A stretch of 64,000 nt of DNA from Simmondsia chinensis (taxonomy: Eukaryota; Streptophyta; Magnoliopsida; Caryophyllales; Simmondsiaceae), in NCBI GenBank assembly GCA_018398585.1, contig JAGTTD010000008.1, forward strand, positions 30,247,208 to 30,311,207. Reading direction: 5' to 3'. Position 1 is the stretch's first letter. Each line of letters opens with the position of its first letter. Both the position numbers and the translations under genes were made by a program. The notes under the pieces were generated by a model. The model worked only from the letters and a program-made list of their open reading frames with translations. It had not been told where the DNA came from and did no database searches. This document shows positions 63,455-64,000 of this stretch, one piece after another.

Positions 63455-64000
63455 GTTATTTGTATGTTTTTATGTTGTTATGTGATATTATTATTATTTT
63501 TGTATTATTCCAATAATACCATTATATGTTTATGATTTTTCAATGTCCAGTAAAATTTTGTTCGCCATAGCTTTCCTTTTTAAAGATAAATTTTTGTATG
63601 GAGAAATATAATTTACATTAATATTACCATAAATTTTTTTCTGAAATTTTGTTATTTATTTTGAGTTGAAGTGTATCGTTTTCGTTCAAAACTTCATTCG
63701 TGAATTTGTTGGATATTTTAATTAAAAATATACATTAATACATTAATTTTTAATTTAAACATGATTTGTCTTTGATACATGAGTTGACCAATTCCTTGGG
63801 GTTTACAAATTGAGAATTAAGAATATAGTAAATGGGGTAAGAATATTTTAAATGGGCAACGGTACAGTGGAGAGTGTTTTGCATTTTATACAAGCTAGTA
63901 ATGTAAGCTTTGAATTACACAAGGAAAAAGAACTTAGTTTTGACGAAAATTCCTTTAAATCAAACGTACCTTGTTTTGAGATTTTGTCCATTACTTCGGC
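63455..64000. other. AT-rich gap with no gene
   Basis: No coding block or terminal repeat recognised up to the window edge. Confidence 0.5.

Overview
This is a 64-kb piece of plant nuclear DNA, most likely from a eudicot with a repeat-rich genome. I see one convincing host gene, a DREB2-type AP2/ERF transcription factor on the minus strand (CDS 28504-29559). I infer a non-coding 5' leader exon near 35.7-35.95 kb and a single long 5'-UTR intron. Nearly everything else is transposable elements, mostly broken and often nested. No tRNA gene, functional rRNA gene or CRISPR array was recognised. The base composition is AT-rich, and LTR-, LINE-, SINE-, CACTA- and hAT-type elements are all present. 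I do not name a species.

Layout. 1-5.6 kb: non-coding repeat-like DNA with a possible LTR at 3780. 5.9-10.4 kb: an internally deleted CACTA transposon (TSD TCA) with two kinds of short-motif clusters and a decayed TnpA-like gene. 10.6-11.2 kb: a hAT-type MITE. 11.4-16.5 kb: a Copia retrotransposon on the minus strand (TSD AGGGG) that landed in an older SINE/RTE tail. 17-19 kb: a TRIM-like element and a 1.3-kb foldback whose loop holds a 5S-rRNA-derived SINE with a perfect 18-bp TSD. 19.4-20.8 kb: an L1-type LINE remnant split by a 293-bp TRIM. 21.2-25.5 kb: a palindromic MITE, two RTE-type LINE remnants, a second 5S-derived SINE, and an RTE 3' end that shares its tail with those SINEs. 28.1-36 kb: the DREB2 gene, with a Copia element (132-bp LTRs, TSD AAAGT) in its inferred 5'-UTR intron. 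38.7-41.6 kb and 50.8-53.7 kb: two related hAT transposons, each with a perfect 8-bp TSD. 42-45 kb: a LINE with only an RRM-type ORF1, inserted in a MITE (18-bp TSD). 45-50.5 kb: MITEs, a 5'-truncated relative of the same LINE type, and a possible CACTA-like remnant. 55-63.5 kb: three nearly identical 2,833-bp tandem units, each carrying another ORF1-only LINE.

The most interesting points are: (i) a composite SINE with a 5S rRNA head (pol III internal promoter boxes visible) joined to a tail shared with an RTE LINE 3' end lying 1 kb away; (ii) three independent LINE-like insertions in which an RRM-type ORF1 is followed directly by a 3' UTR with no reverse transcriptase, analogous to mammalian HAL1; (iii) the fresh triplication of one such locus, all copies sharing the same frame break; (iv) the Copia insertion in the leader intron of a stress regulator.

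The transposon genes are almost all disabled by stops, frameshifts or lost catalytic residues. They do not form a pathway; their relation is historical, with a readable order of insertion at several nests.
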